Below, in pieces: positions 23,469 to 32,486 of a stretch of 64,000 nucleotides of DNA (the stretch's first letter is position 1; every line of letters starts with the position of its first letter). The translations under genes and the position numbers were made by a program. Where the stretch lies: NCBI GenBank assembly GCA_049322295.1, contig JBMORO010000040.1, forward strand, positions 1 to 64,000, read 5' to 3'. The notes under the pieces were generated by a model, which worked only from the letters and a program-made list of their open reading frames with translations, was not told the DNA's origin and did not search any database. This stretch comes from JBMORO01 sp049322295 (GTDB lineage: Bacteria; Patescibacteriota; Minisyncoccia; RBG-13-40-8-A).

Positions 23469-25195
23469 ACTTTTCTTAAATCAATAATCTTTAACTGTAA
23501 TTCTTTAGTCCCATCCCACTCATTAGCTATCATCTCAAAAACTGCATCGATCCTATCTCCAATTCTTATTCTATCACAAAAATCAGCTAAACCAAAGCCA
23601 ATAGCCCTAATTCTTTTTATCCCTTTTTCTACTTCTTTTTCCAAAGATAATTTCAAATGACATCCATTGGAGCCAACAGTTTTTATTTCGGATATTTTTG
23701 CTTTCTTTAATAAAAATAAGGGACTAGGATTACCCTCTCCAAAAGGCGCAAATCTCTCAATTTGTTGAAAAGTTTGCCAGTTTAAATCATTTGCTTCAAC
23801 TTCAGCATCAATATTTAAATAAGGAGTTAAATCTTTGCCTCTAAGTTCTTTGTTCCCAGCTCTTTCTATTAATTTTTGGACTTTATCTAGATTTTTTACT
23901 TTAACCCTAAAAGCAGCAGCATAAGGATGCCCACCGAACTCTTCTAAAAATTTGCTGCACTTATTAATAACTTTGATAACATTAAATCCAAATATTCCGC
24001 CTCGAGCCGAGCAAAGGGCATGATCTTTTAACCTCTGACAAAGAAAAGAAGGATACCAAAATTCATCTCTTAATTTTTGAGCTACCAAACCAATTATTCC
24101 AGCTATCCAATGTTCATCCCATTCGAATATTATCTTCTTGTCTTTGGGGTATTTCAAAACTCTTTCTCTGACTTCTTTAATTATTTCTTCCATCACTCTC
24201 TGCCGCTGCTGGTTTTTTTCTTCTAATTGTTGGGCTATTTCTCTTGCCTCATCTTCCTGAGATGAAACCAAAAGCTTATAAGCAGTAGAGCCATGGTCAA
24301 TCCGGCTAGCAGCATTTAAGCGAGGACCCAAAATAAATCCTAAAGTATAAGTATTTAAATTGGTATCGAAAGTCTGAGGATTAAAAACCGGTTTCACCCT
24401 AGCAATTTTCATTAACTCCCTTAGACCAATTCTTTTTGTCTGAGACAAAACTATTAAACCATATTTTACTAGGGTCCTGTTTTCGCCCAAGAGAAGCATG
24501 GAGTCAGTGACTGTAGCAATGGCTACTAAATCTAATAACCATTTTTCTTTAGAAACAGGAAATTTTTCAGTTTTAAAAAATGCCTGAACTAATTTAAAAG
24601 CCACGCCAGTAGCTGAAAGCCCCTTAAAGGGATATTTATCACTCTTTTGTTTTGGGTTAATAAGGGCGAAAGCTGATGGTAGTTTTTTAGGAATCTCATG
24701 ATGGTCAATAATAATTACATCCATTCCTAATCTATTAGCCAATTTAACTTCTTCAAAATCAGTCACTCCACAATCAATAGTCATAATCAAACCTACTCTT
24801 TTCTTGGCAATTTCCTCAATTGCTTTAAAATTAAGACCGTAACCTTCCTTGTTTCTATCTGGAATATATATCTCTGGATAAATCTCAACTGATTTTAAAA
24901 TCTCATTTAATAAAACCGCCCCGCAAATACCATCAGCGTCATAATCAGCAAAAATAGCCACTTTTTCTTGTTTCTTGGCTGCCTCTTGAATTCTTTTAAT
25001 AGTCTTGTTAATGTCTTTTAATAAAAAGGGGTCGTGTAAATCTTGATCATAATCAGGATTAAAAAACTCATCAATTGCTTTTTGAGTTTTTAATCCTCTG
25101 TCCCAAAGGAGCTGAAGAGTCAATTTTGAATATTCAGGAAACTTTTCCAAAAACTCCTTAGGCGCTTTCTTATTTATTTTCCAAACCTTCTGCAT
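23465..25195 (-). CDS. recJ: Single-stranded-DNA exonuclease RecJ
   Basis: The 576-residue protein has the DHH phosphoesterase motifs AIFADYDADGICGAVLL, TIDCGVTDFEEV and IIIDHHEIPKKLPSAFALINPK, followed by GPRLNAASRI and the DHHA1 motif GGHPYAAAF. RecJ is a 5'-3' exonuclease in recombination and mismatch repair. The motifs and length are normal. It overlaps the pgk stop by 22 bp and the RNase HI start by 4 bp, so pgk, recJ and the RNase HI gene form one transcript. Confidence 0.95.
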   Translation of the reverse strand: MQKVWKINKKAPKEFLEKFPEYSKLTLQLLWDRGLKTQKAIDEFFNPDYDQDLHDPFLLKDINKTIKRIQEAAKKQEKVAIFADYDADGICGAVLLNEILKSVEIYPEIYIPDRNKEGYGLNFKAIEEIAKKRVGLIMTIDCGVTDFEEVKLANRLGMDVIIIDHHEIPKKLPSAFALINPKQKSDKYPFKGLSATGVAFKLVQAFFKTEKFPVSKEKWLLDLVAIATVTDSMLLLGENRTLVKYGLIVLSQTKRIGLRELMKIARVKPVFNPQTFDTNLNTYTLGFILGPRLNAASRIDHGSTAYKLLVSSQEDEAREIAQQLEEKNQQRQRVMEEIIKEVRERVLKYPKDKKIIFEWDEHWIAGIIGLVAQKLRDEFWYPSFLCQRLKDHALCSARGGIFGFNVIKVINKCSKFLEEFGGHPYAAAFRVKVKNLDKVQKLIERAGNKELRGKDLTPYLNIDAEVEANDLNWQTFQQIERFAPFGEGNPSPLFLLKKAKISEIKTVGSNGCHLKLSLEKEVEKGIKRIRAIGFGLADFCDRIRIGDRIDAVFEMIANEWDGTKELQLKIIDLRKV

Positions 25196-26352
25196 TCTTT
25201 TATTGCCTCGAGACCTGGTAGGGTTTCATTGGCGAGATAATCGAGCATTGCGCCACCGCCAGTGGATAAATGGTTAAATATTTTCTCTTTTTTAATTCCC
25301 CTGATAAAGGCAATCGTATCGCCGCCACCCGCCACTGAATAAATATCGCTTTGAGAAATTGCTTTAACTATGGCCTTTGAAGCCATATCAAATGGCTTTT
25401 GTTCGGCCAATCCTAATGGACCATTCCAAACAACCATTTTTGATTTATTAATTAAATCGCAGAACAAATCAACTGTTTTAGGACCGATATCCAAGGCCTT
25501 CTCTTTTTTAAAAAGGTCACTCACGTCTTTATAATATACTCTGTCTTTATTCCATATTCCCAAATCAATCGGCAAAAATAATTTAGGATTTTTCAAATTG
25601 ACTTTTTCAATATCTTCAAACGCCTCTTTATCAATTATCGAATCACCCATATCAAAACCCTGCTTAGCAAAGATAGTATTTGCCAAAGCCCCACCAATCA
25701 AAACATAATCCGCAATTCTTAAAAATTTATTAATCACTTTTATTTTATTAGAAATCTTTGCACCGCCAATTACCGCTGTTAACGGTCGTTCTGGCTTAAA
25801 TAAAATTTTATTTAATTCTTTTATCTCTTTTTCAAAACAAAATCCTAATACTGATGGTAAATATTGGGGAATCTCGACTATTGAAGCATGCTCTCGATGA
25901 GAAACAGCAAAAGCCTCATTTACAAAAATATCCCCGAACTTGGCTAAATCTCCGGCCAGTCGGGGAGAATTTCTTTCTTCGCCTGAATTAAATCTTAGAT
26001 TCTCTAAAAGCAAAACATCACCAAAATTCATCATCTCAATTCTTTTTTTGACGTCCCAGCCGATAATTTCTTTTGAAAATAAAATTTTCTTTTTTAAAAT
26101 CTTTTTTAATCTCTTAACTACTATTTCAAGAGAAAATTTTTTAATCTTTCTACCAGCCGGCCTGCCTAAATGAGAAATTAGAATGATTTTTGCTTTTTGT
26201 CTAATTAAATATTTAATGGTCGGAATACTTTCTTTTAACCGAAAATCATCTAAAATATTCCCTTTTTCATCCAGAGGCAAATCATAATCAACGCGCACTA
26301 AGGCGCGTTTATTTTTCAAATTAATATCTTTTAGGGTTTTAAATCTGAACAT
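25174..26352 (-). CDS. pgk: Phosphoglycerate kinase
   Basis: Pgk makes ATP from 1,3-bisphosphoglycerate in glycolysis. The 392 residues carry ALVRVDYDLPLD (VRVDFNVP in most), ISHLGRPAG, LLENLRFNSGEERN, AVIGGAKISNKI, VVWNGPLG and GGGDTIAFI, then STGGGAMLDYLANETLPGL. All substrate and nucleotide motifs are present. It follows tpiA across a palindromic element, so two consecutive glycolytic genes are grouped. Confidence 0.96.
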   Translation of the reverse strand: MFRFKTLKDINLKNKRALVRVDYDLPLDEKGNILDDFRLKESIPTIKYLIRQKAKIILISHLGRPAGRKIKKFSLEIVVKRLKKILKKKILFSKEIIGWDVKKRIEMMNFGDVLLLENLRFNSGEERNSPRLAGDLAKFGDIFVNEAFAVSHREHASIVEIPQYLPSVLGFCFEKEIKELNKILFKPERPLTAVIGGAKISNKIKVINKFLRIADYVLIGGALANTIFAKQGFDMGDSIIDKEAFEDIEKVNLKNPKLFLPIDLGIWNKDRVYYKDVSDLFKKEKALDIGPKTVDLFCDLINKSKMVVWNGPLGLAEQKPFDMASKAIVKAISQSDIYSVAGGGDTIAFIRGIKKEKIFNHLSTGGGAMLDYLANETLPGLEAIKECRRFGK

Positions 26353-26369
26353 AATTTAGAATTTTGTTA

Positions 26370-26463
26370 AGCAAACCAATAAATTTTGCGCAGCGAGCGT
26401 CAGGCCGTGATGGTCAGCGGAGTGAAACGCGCTTCGCGAGCAAGCAAAATTTGTTGGTTTGCT
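26370..26463. repeat. Palindromic element with conserved core and locus-specific arms, copy 2
   Basis: Arms AGCAAACCAATAAATTTTGC and GCAAAATTTGTTGGTTTGCT (one mismatch) enclose a core nearly identical to that at 317-413, including GCAGCGAGCGTCAGGCCGTG and TGAAACGCGCTTCG. The arms differ from copy 1. It lies exactly between tpiA and pgk. Confidence 0.85.
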
Positions 26464-26465
26464 AT

Positions 26466-27134
26466 TTAAATTTGCTTTACTATCTTAATAAATTCTTGAG
26501 TATCTAAACTCGCGCCACCGACCAGTAAACCATCATAACCAACCCTAATATAATCTTCAGCCACTTTACTATTTACGCTTCCTCCATATAAAACTTTGCT
26601 ATTTATTTTTTGTTTTATAAAATCCAGGGCCTTTTTAGCTTTATTTTTAGGACAAAAATCACCTGTGCCGATTGCCCAAACTGGTTCATAAGCGATTATT
26701 ATTTTTTTAAAATCTTTTTTGTTTATTCTTTCCAAATCCTTTCTTATCTGTATAGAAATGACCTTTTCTACATTTTCTCCTTTTTTTTCACCAACGCAAA
26801 GAATTGGAATCAATCCTGTTTTTAAAACAGCTTTTAATTTTTTATTTATCATCTCGTCGCTTTCTCTAAAATGAATCCTTCTTTCTGAGTGACCAATAAT
26901 AATGTATTTAACTCCAAAATCTCTAAGCATCACAGCTGAGACCTCGCCTGTATAGGCACCTGATTCCTTCCAAAAACAATTTTGAGCTCCCAATTCAACC
27001 CCTCTAAATATCGAAAGATATATAAAAGGAGGACAAATAACTGCCTTTGTTTTTTTAACTTTATTAAAAAGTTCTTTAGCTTCTTTTAAGGTTTTCGGAT
27101 TACATTTCCAATTTCCAATGATCAGTGGTTTCAT
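26466..27134 (-). CDS. tpiA: Triosephosphate isomerase
   Basis: TpiA interconverts dihydroxyacetone phosphate and glyceraldehyde 3-phosphate. The 222-residue protein has IIGNWKCNP (Lys), IIGHSERRIHF (His), AYEPVWAIGTGD (Glu) and VLYGGSVNSKVAEDY. It is about 30 residues shorter than common bacterial enzymes, with trimmed loops, but the catalytic residues are kept. It is 6 bp downstream of the DedA gene and upstream of pgk. Confidence 0.95.
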   Translation of the reverse strand: MKPLIIGNWKCNPKTLKEAKELFNKVKKTKAVICPPFIYLSIFRGVELGAQNCFWKESGAYTGEVSAVMLRDFGVKYIIIGHSERRIHFRESDEMINKKLKAVLKTGLIPILCVGEKKGENVEKVISIQIRKDLERINKKDFKKIIIAYEPVWAIGTGDFCPKNKAKKALDFIKQKINSKVLYGGSVNSKVAEDYIRVGYDGLLVGGASLDTQEFIKIVKQI

Positions 27135-27140
27135 AATTAT

Positions 27141-27749
27141 TTATTTTTTAACTCTCTTATACAAAAATACGAAAATAAATATAACTAATAAAATTAAAAC
27201 TAACCAATCAAATTTTCTGAAATAAACTTCAACCGCTCTCCAATTTTCTCCTAGAAAAACTCCAATATAGGAAAGTAGAACTGACCAAAATAAAGAACCA
27301 ACGAGAGTATAAAGGCAAAATCTCCAAAACTGCATTTTAGCAATGCCAGCGGGGAAAGAAATAAATGTCCTGACTATTGGTAAAAGTCGAGCGAAAAAAA
27401 TACTTAAACTTCCATATTTTTCAAAAAATCTTTGAGATCTATCCAGTTCCTCCTTTTTTATCAAAATATATTTTCCATATCTTTCGATGAACGGCCTTCC
27501 ACCATAAGCTCCTATCCAATAAGCAATTATTGAACCGAGTAAATTTCCAATTGTCCCCCCAAGAATTACCAATAATAAAGAGAATTCCCCAAGAACTACT
27601 AAATAACCGGAGAATGGCATAATTATTTCTGAGGGAATTGGAAGGCAAGCACTTTCTAGAGCCATTAAAAAAGTAATTCCCAAATAACCAGAGTTAGAAA
27701 TTACTTTTATTATTAAGGAAGCAAGCCAAGCAAGAATATTTGTTATCAT
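27141..27749 (-). CDS. DedA-family membrane protein
   Basis: The 202 residues show the DedA/SNARE-associated pattern: GYLGITFLMALESACLPIPSE, GGTIGNLLGSIIAYWIGAYGG, FFARLLPIVRTFISFPAGIA and a membrane-rich C terminus. Several DedA proteins flip undecaprenyl phosphate or phospholipids across the membrane; undecaprenyl recycling would fit the polysaccharide genes nearby, but this is an inference. The start overlaps the GalT-like stop by 4 bp. Confidence 0.88.
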   Translation of the reverse strand: MITNILAWLASLIIKVISNSGYLGITFLMALESACLPIPSEIIMPFSGYLVVLGEFSLLLVILGGTIGNLLGSIIAYWIGAYGGRPFIERYGKYILIKKEELDRSQRFFEKYGSLSIFFARLLPIVRTFISFPAGIAKMQFWRFCLYTLVGSLFWSVLLSYIGVFLGENWRAVEVYFRKFDWLVLILLVIFIFVFLYKRVKK

Positions 27750-28822
27750 CTTATTTTTATCCTTCTTAAGAATTTAGCTACATCCTCTGGTTTAACGGTT
27801 ATAATCTCTACTCCGGTTCCTAATTCGATGCCTGCCCAAATGTTTGTTTTAGGCAAAATCTCAATATGCCAATGATAATATTTATAATCCTTGCCATCAC
27901 AAGGAGCAGTGTGAATAAAGAAATTATAAGACGGATCCTTTAATCCCTTATAAAGGCGGTGAAGTGCTTGCCATAATGCCTCGGCTAAATATTTTCTCTC
28001 AATTTCGGTAATTTTTTCAAAATTAGGTTGATGTTTTCGGGGATAAATTCTCAATTCAAAATTTACTCGAGGCACAAAAGGAGAAAAAACAATAAAATGT
28101 TCGTTCTGGAAAATACTTCTTCTTTCCTCTCTTTCCCATTCCAACATAAGACAATGAACACATTTTCTATGTTCTTCGTGATATTCTTTAGCACCCCTAA
28201 TACTGCGCCGCACATCTGCTGGCAGTATCGGCATAGCAATTAATTGTGAATGAGGATGGGGAATTGAAGCTCCGGCTCCCAAGCCATGATTATGAAAAAT
28301 AAAAACATAATTAACGCATTTATGGTCCATTAAAGTCAAATAACGTTCTTGGTAAGCTTTTATAACTTCTTCCACCTCTTTAAGCGACATTAAAGCCAGA
28401 TGTTTTTTGTGGTCACGCGTTATAATTACCTCATTAAATCCAGCACCATCCATTAGGGTATAGGGCCCTTCTCTATAAATTTTAGAACAATCTCCTGGGC
28501 CCAAGTATGGATATTTATTTCTCACTACCTGTAAGCTCCATTCTTTTATAAGTTTTTTAACCCCTTTTGCTCTCCATTTTTTACCTTCCTTATAATAAAT
28601 TAAAATTGGCTCATCGTGACCAGTAGCCTGGGGATTTTCAAAAGGGCACTCTGAAATTGGCTGTTCAAACTTTTCTCGTCCCCTTTTAGCAAAAAAACGA
28701 GGTCGTTTGGCTCGGCCAGTAGCTACTATCATCCAGTCTTCACTAACTAAATCCTGCCTCAGTTCCGAGACATTTTTAAACCCGTTTCTTAATTGTTTCT
28801 TTTTAAAATCGCTTATTTTCAT
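27746..28822 (-). CDS. Galactose-1-phosphate uridylyltransferase-like protein
   Basis: The start MKISDFKKKQL (28822) is an ATG; a TTG seven codons upstream falls in a palindromic element. The 358 residues follow the GalT/HIT layout: SEDWMIVATGRAKRP, CPFENPQATGHDEPI, FHNHGLGAGASIPHPHSQLIAMP (catalytic HxHxQ), CVHCLMLEWE and YYHWHIEILPK. These enzymes move nucleotidyl groups between UDP-glucose (or ADP) and sugar phosphates. No galK or galE is present, so a role in nucleotide-sugar supply for the polysaccharide is possible. It follows the GT2 gene. Confidence 0.88.
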   Translation of the reverse strand: MKISDFKKKQLRNGFKNVSELRQDLVSEDWMIVATGRAKRPRFFAKRGREKFEQPISECPFENPQATGHDEPILIYYKEGKKWRAKGVKKLIKEWSLQVVRNKYPYLGPGDCSKIYREGPYTLMDGAGFNEVIITRDHKKHLALMSLKEVEEVIKAYQERYLTLMDHKCVNYVFIFHNHGLGAGASIPHPHSQLIAMPILPADVRRSIRGAKEYHEEHRKCVHCLMLEWEREERRSIFQNEHFIVFSPFVPRVNFELRIYPRKHQPNFEKITEIERKYLAEALWQALHRLYKGLKDPSYNFFIHTAPCDGKDYKYYHWHIEILPKTNIWAGIELGTGVEIITVKPEDVAKFLRRIKIR

Positions 28823-28831
28823 AAAAATTAG

Positions 28832-28996
28832 GCAAAACAACAATTATTTCGGAAACCGTTGCGCAGCTCCGACCTCAACTAACAAAAATAAATCTATTAA
28901 TACTATTGTCGGAGCGAGCAACAGCAGCGCCTGGGTAAAAACATCATTTACCAATTCTCGGCGACTGCATGGTTGGAGAAATAATTGTTGTTTTGC
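28832..28996. repeat. Long palindromic element with 19-bp perfect arms
   Basis: GCAAAACAACAATTATTTC (28832-28850) and its perfect complement (28978-28996) enclose a GC-rich centre in which GTTGCGCAGCTCCGAC and GTCGGAGCGAGCAAC also pair. The right half overlaps the last 18 codons of the GT2 gene; the left arm lies just upstream of the GalT-like start. Confidence 0.8.
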
Positions 28997-29729
28997 TTTT
29001 CAGTCCATATTTATCAGTTACCAAATTCCATTTAATCTTTAATAATTCCCAAAAAGTTCGGATATAAGATTTCAATGTTACCTTACTTTCGCCGGGATTT
29101 ATCCAAGTAACGGGTAATTCTTTTATTTTATATCCTAATTTCTTAGCCAGAGCTAAAATCTCAATATCAAATCCCCATCTATAAATTGTCTGCCGAGAAA
29201 AAATGTCTTGAGCCACCTTAGCTGGAAATAATTTAAAAGCTCTTTGAGTATCGTGAATTTCCCAAAGACCAGCCACAATACGAATCAGATATTTAGAAAT
29301 TTTCCCCAAAAACCTTCTATACCAGCCTCCTTGTTCTTCAATTTTAGCTCCTCTTACTCCAATTGAGCCAATCACTACATCATAATTTTTTAAATAAGGC
29401 CAAAAATTTTCAATCTGGTCTATAGAAATAGCATTGTCCGCATCAACATAAATCCGATATTCTCCTTTTGCTTCCAACATTCCTTGTTTGGTCACCCAGC
29501 CCTTGCCATGGTTCTCTTGATTATCTATTAAACGAAGATTCTTCACTAATTCCTGCATTTTTTTGACCACATTTGCAGTATTATCTTTCGAACCATCGTT
29601 AACCACTACAATCTCATAACTATAATCCTGCTTAGACAAATATTTATCAACATCCAAAAGCGTAGCCGCAATCCTCTTTTCCTCATTATAGGCAGGTATC
29701 ACCAATGACAAATGTATTTTATTATCCAT
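28944..29729 (-). CDS. GT2-family glycosyltransferase (dolichyl-phosphate glucosyl/mannosyltransferase-like)
   Basis: The 261 residues have the GT-A core LSLVIPAYNEEKRIAATL, EIVVVNDGSKDNT, YRIYVDADNAISIDQ (DxD-type) and DTQRAFKLFPAKVAQ. It resembles polyprenyl-phosphate hexose synthases, which make lipid-linked sugar donors at the membrane, but no C-terminal membrane helices are visible. The last residues (SKTTIISPTMQSPRIGK) are encoded by a palindromic element, so the native C terminus has probably been replaced. Confidence 0.88.
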   Translation of the reverse strand: MDNKIHLSLVIPAYNEEKRIAATLLDVDKYLSKQDYSYEIVVVNDGSKDNTANVVKKMQELVKNLRLIDNQENHGKGWVTKQGMLEAKGEYRIYVDADNAISIDQIENFWPYLKNYDVVIGSIGVRGAKIEEQGGWYRRFLGKISKYLIRIVAGLWEIHDTQRAFKLFPAKVAQDIFSRQTIYRWGFDIEILALAKKLGYKIKELPVTWINPGESKVTLKSYIRTFWELLKIKWNLVTDKYGLKSKTTIISPTMQSPRIGK

Positions 29730-29760
29730 TAATTAAATTATATCACATTTTTTTTAAACA

Positions 29761-29789
29761 AAAAATCCCCCGCGACGCGGGGGATTTTT
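29761..29789 (-). terminator. Terminator of the map transcript
   Basis: On the minus strand AAAAATCCCCCGC and GCGGGGGATTTTT form a 13-bp stem with a 3-nt loop, followed by more T. The map stop codon overlaps the stem base. Confidence 0.9.
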
Positions 29790-30576
29790 ATGTCTTAGTT
29801 AGTATTTGGGGTCCCTTTTTTGTGATTGCGATGGTGTGTTCAAAGTGAGCGGTTAAACTATGGTCTTTGGTACGATAGCCGAACCCATCTTCACACTTTT
29901 CTATTTCCCAATTCCCCACAGAAACCATTGGCTCCAAAGCCAAAACCATTCCTTGTTTTAATTCTTCGCCCTGGCCTTTTTGGCCATAATTTGAAATCTG
30001 AGGGTCTTCGTGGACATTTTTGCCCACTCCGTGACCAACCAAATCCCGAATTACATTAAAACCATTTCTTTCCACATAATTCTGAATCGCCCAGCCAATA
30101 TCTTCTAAATGATTACCGGGCTTACATTGTTTAATGGCAATTCCCAAAGATTTTTTAGTAACCGCGATTAATTTTTTTGTTTTTTCATCAATTTTTCCAA
30201 CCCTAGTCCGACCTGACCGGTCGGTCGGGTCTAGGACTGGCACGGTAATTGCTAAATCCGTGCAATAGCCTTTGTGCCTGATCCCTAAATCCAAACTTAA
30301 AATATCGCCATTTTTTAAAATCCTATCCGATGGCACGGCATGAACTATTTCTTCATTTAAAGAAGTACACAAAACTCTGGGATAATTATTAAACCCCTTA
30401 AAAGATGATTTTACCCCATATTTTAAAATAAGGTCTTCTGCGACCCTATCTAAATACTTAGTAGTAATGCCAGGTTTAACTTTCTTAATTAGCTCTTTTA
30501 TTATCTTTGCTAAAATCCTCCCGCCCCCTTGCATTACTTCAATTTCTTTCTCATTATAAATATTTATCATCAACAT
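29788..30576 (-). CDS. map: Type I methionine aminopeptidase
   Basis: Map removes the initiator Met from new proteins. I choose ATG 30576, just after an AT-rich hairpin element, giving 262 residues. Metal ligands are in LSLDLGIRHKGYCTDLAI (two Asp), LVGHGVGKNVHEDP (His), GMVLALEPMVSVGN (Glu) and TAHFEHTIAI (Glu), with HAVPSDRIL upstream. A palindrome-encoded segment DPTDRSGRTRVGK lies in the surface loop after the first ligand pair. It follows adk as in the conserved secY-adk-map order; infA does not follow. Confidence 0.95.
   Translation of the reverse strand: MLMINIYNEKEIEVMQGGGRILAKIIKELIKKVKPGITTKYLDRVAEDLILKYGVKSSFKGFNNYPRVLCTSLNEEIVHAVPSDRILKNGDILSLDLGIRHKGYCTDLAITVPVLDPTDRSGRTRVGKIDEKTKKLIAVTKKSLGIAIKQCKPGNHLEDIGWAIQNYVERNGFNVIRDLVGHGVGKNVHEDPQISNYGQKGQGEELKQGMVLALEPMVSVGNWEIEKCEDGFGYRTKDHSLTAHFEHTIAITKKGPQILTKT
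30202..30235. repeat. In-frame hairpin in map
   Basis: CCTAGTCCGACCTGACC pairs, with one or two mismatches, with GGTCGGTCGGGTCTAGG. It encodes VLDPTDRSGRTR in a loop after the GYCTDLAITVP block and is GC-rich compared with the gene. Confidence 0.7.
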
Positions 30577-30578
30577 GG

Positions 30579-30643
30579 CTACAAAATACAAATTTTTACG
30601 AATTTACAAATTTGTATATTTGTATTTATTTGTAATTTCGTAG
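30579..30643. repeat. CTACAAA/TTTGTAG AT-rich hairpin element between adk and map
   Basis: The ends CTACAAAATACAAATTT and the reverse TTTGTAATTTCGTAG are complementary. Related copies are at 41441-41590, 41946-42011, 58865-58929, 60010-60070, 62277-62341 and 63791-63856. The last five codons and stop of adk (RNYK) lie within this copy. Confidence 0.8.
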
Positions 30644-31222
30644 ACTGATGGCTCGTAAGATATCTTTAAAAACATTTTCAATACTTTGCTCGCCATTGAT
30701 TTTGATTAAACGGCCTTGCTTTTTAAAATAATTTATAGCTGGGATGGTTCTTTTTTTGTATATCCTAAATCGTTTTTTAATATCTTTTATCTCATCATCA
30801 GCCCTTCCCCTCTTAGGCAGTCTTTTTAAGGCCTCTTTTTCGGAAATATCAATCAGCAAGAAATAAGTATTTCTTTTTCTATCTAAAAACTCCAAAAATG
30901 CATCTAAATCTTTTGCCTCTTGTAGTCGTCTGGGGAATCCATCAGCCACAATCCCTTGATTTTTCTTAACCTTAAAAGCAATTTCATACATCCATAAAGT
31001 TGTGGCCAAATCGTCAAAAGGCAATCCCCCGCTCTCAACCACTGTCTTTATTCTCTGTCCGACATCTGTTTTTTCTTTTGATAACTTTCTAAATAATTGA
31101 CCGCTAGAAACGTAAAAAGAATTAGGGAAGTTCTTTACTAAAAGCTTGGCCTGAGTTCCTTTTCCAGAACCAGGTGGTCCAATTAAAACAAAATTTAAAA
31201 TTTTTTTCTTAGAAACCCTCAT
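30626..31222 (-). CDS. adk: Adenylate kinase
   Basis: Adk balances AMP, ADP and ATP. ATG 31222 (MRVSKKK) gives 198 residues and overlaps the secY stop by 14 bp. The P-loop LIGPPGSGKGTQAKLL, AMP-binding DGFPRRLQEAK and the LID arginines in KRGRADDEIKDIKKR are visible. The LID is short and lacks the zinc-binding Cys residues. The C terminus (RNYK) is encoded by an AT-rich repeat element. Confidence 0.93.
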   Translation of the reverse strand: MRVSKKKILNFVLIGPPGSGKGTQAKLLVKNFPNSFYVSSGQLFRKLSKEKTDVGQRIKTVVESGGLPFDDLATTLWMYEIAFKVKKNQGIVADGFPRRLQEAKDLDAFLEFLDRKRNTYFLLIDISEKEALKRLPKRGRADDEIKDIKKRFRIYKKRTIPAINYFKKQGRLIKINGEQSIENVFKDILRAISLRNYK

Positions 31223-32486
31223 AATCACGCATTACTAATTGTGATTCTACTTGCTTCATTGTTTCCAAAATCACGGAAACTACGATTAAAACTGCGGTTC
31301 CGCCAATACTTAAAGCGGCAACGCCAGTAGCCCGAGTTATCGCCATTGGTAAAACCGCGATAACTCCCAAAAATAATGCGCCAGCTAAGGTAATTCGATT
31401 TAAAATGTGATAGAAAAAACCGGCTGTGTTTTCACCTGGTCTAATTCCTGGTACAAATCCGCCTTGTTTCTGAATATTTTCGGCAATGGCCTTAGGATCA
31501 AAAGTTACGGCTGTATAAAAGAAAGTAAAAACAACAACTAAGACAAAATAAATTACCATATAAACAAACTGATTATCAAAAATTCCGCCTACAAACTGAG
31601 CTCCTTTAGCAATAAATTGAACTGGAACATTAGAAAGAAACTTAGCAACCATGCCAGGAAAAAGCATAATCGAGAGAGCAAAAATAATTGGAATCACCCC
31701 TGCTTGATTAACTCTTAAAGGCAAATGAGTAGAAAAACCACCATACATTCTTCTGCCTCTTATTCTTTTAGCATAAGCAATGGGAATATTTCTCTGGCCC
31801 TCGTTAATTATTACTACCCCTACAATTACTAATATTGCCACCACAATAAAGCCAATATAAGAAGGTAATTGAGCTGGGGTATAAGTGGCAATGGCTTGCC
31901 GAACATCCGAAGGAATCCTGGCAATAATCCCAGCAAAAATTAAAAGCGATACGCCATTGCCAATACCTTTTTCGGAAATCAATTCTCCTAACCACATTAG
32001 AAACATTGCTCCGGCAGTAATAACAATGACTGATGTGAGCATAAAAAAAGGAGAAAGATAACCGATTACCTGTTGATTTCTTAATAGGATTATCATGCTA
32101 TAAGCTTGTAGGGCGGCTAGAGGGACAGTTAAAATTCGACTATATTGATTAAATTTATTTCTTCCCTCGGGTCCTGATTCGTGGTATAATTCTTTCAATT
32201 TTGGGAAAATCATGGTTAAAAGCTGCAAAATAATAGTAGCAGTAATATAGGGACCCAAACCAAGCATGGCAATTGAGAAATTACTCATTGCTCCACCAGT
32301 AAAAATATTAATCAAGCCAAAAAGCTGATTACCCGCAAAAAAATCCCGAAGTTTCTCCGTATCAACTCCGGGTACAGGAATATTAGCCACAATTCTAAAA
32401 ATTATCAACAAAGCCAAAACAAATAATATTTTGTTCCTTAACTCTTTAACTTTAAAAAGTAATAAAATTTTCTCTAACCATTTCAT
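31209..32486 (-). CDS. secY: Preprotein translocase subunit SecY
   Basis: The 425-residue membrane protein forms the Sec channel. It has ten expected helices and the conserved IPVPGVD near the start, GLGPYITATIILQLL, GPEGRNKFNQYSRILT, NEGQRNIPIAYAKR (cytoplasmic loop), HLPLRVNQAGVIPIIFA and IAENIQKQGGFVPGIRPG before the last helices. It is in its standard place after rplO (4-bp overlap) and before adk. Confidence 0.97.
   Translation of the reverse strand: MKWLEKILLLFKVKELRNKILFVLALLIIFRIVANIPVPGVDTEKLRDFFAGNQLFGLINIFTGGAMSNFSIAMLGLGPYITATIILQLLTMIFPKLKELYHESGPEGRNKFNQYSRILTVPLAALQAYSMIILLRNQQVIGYLSPFFMLTSVIVITAGAMFLMWLGELISEKGIGNGVSLLIFAGIIARIPSDVRQAIATYTPAQLPSYIGFIVVAILVIVGVVIINEGQRNIPIAYAKRIRGRRMYGGFSTHLPLRVNQAGVIPIIFALSIMLFPGMVAKFLSNVPVQFIAKGAQFVGGIFDNQFVYMVIYFVLVVVFTFFYTAVTFDPKAIAENIQKQGGFVPGIRPGENTAGFFYHILNRITLAGALFLGVIAVLPMAITRATGVAALSIGGTAVLIVVSVILETMKQVESQLVMRDYEGF

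Noticed and set aside
26284..26312. GC-rich hairpin in pgk (ACGCGC...GCGCGT) as an inserted element
   Set aside because: It encodes the conserved ALVRVD block present in all Pgk, so it is native sequence.
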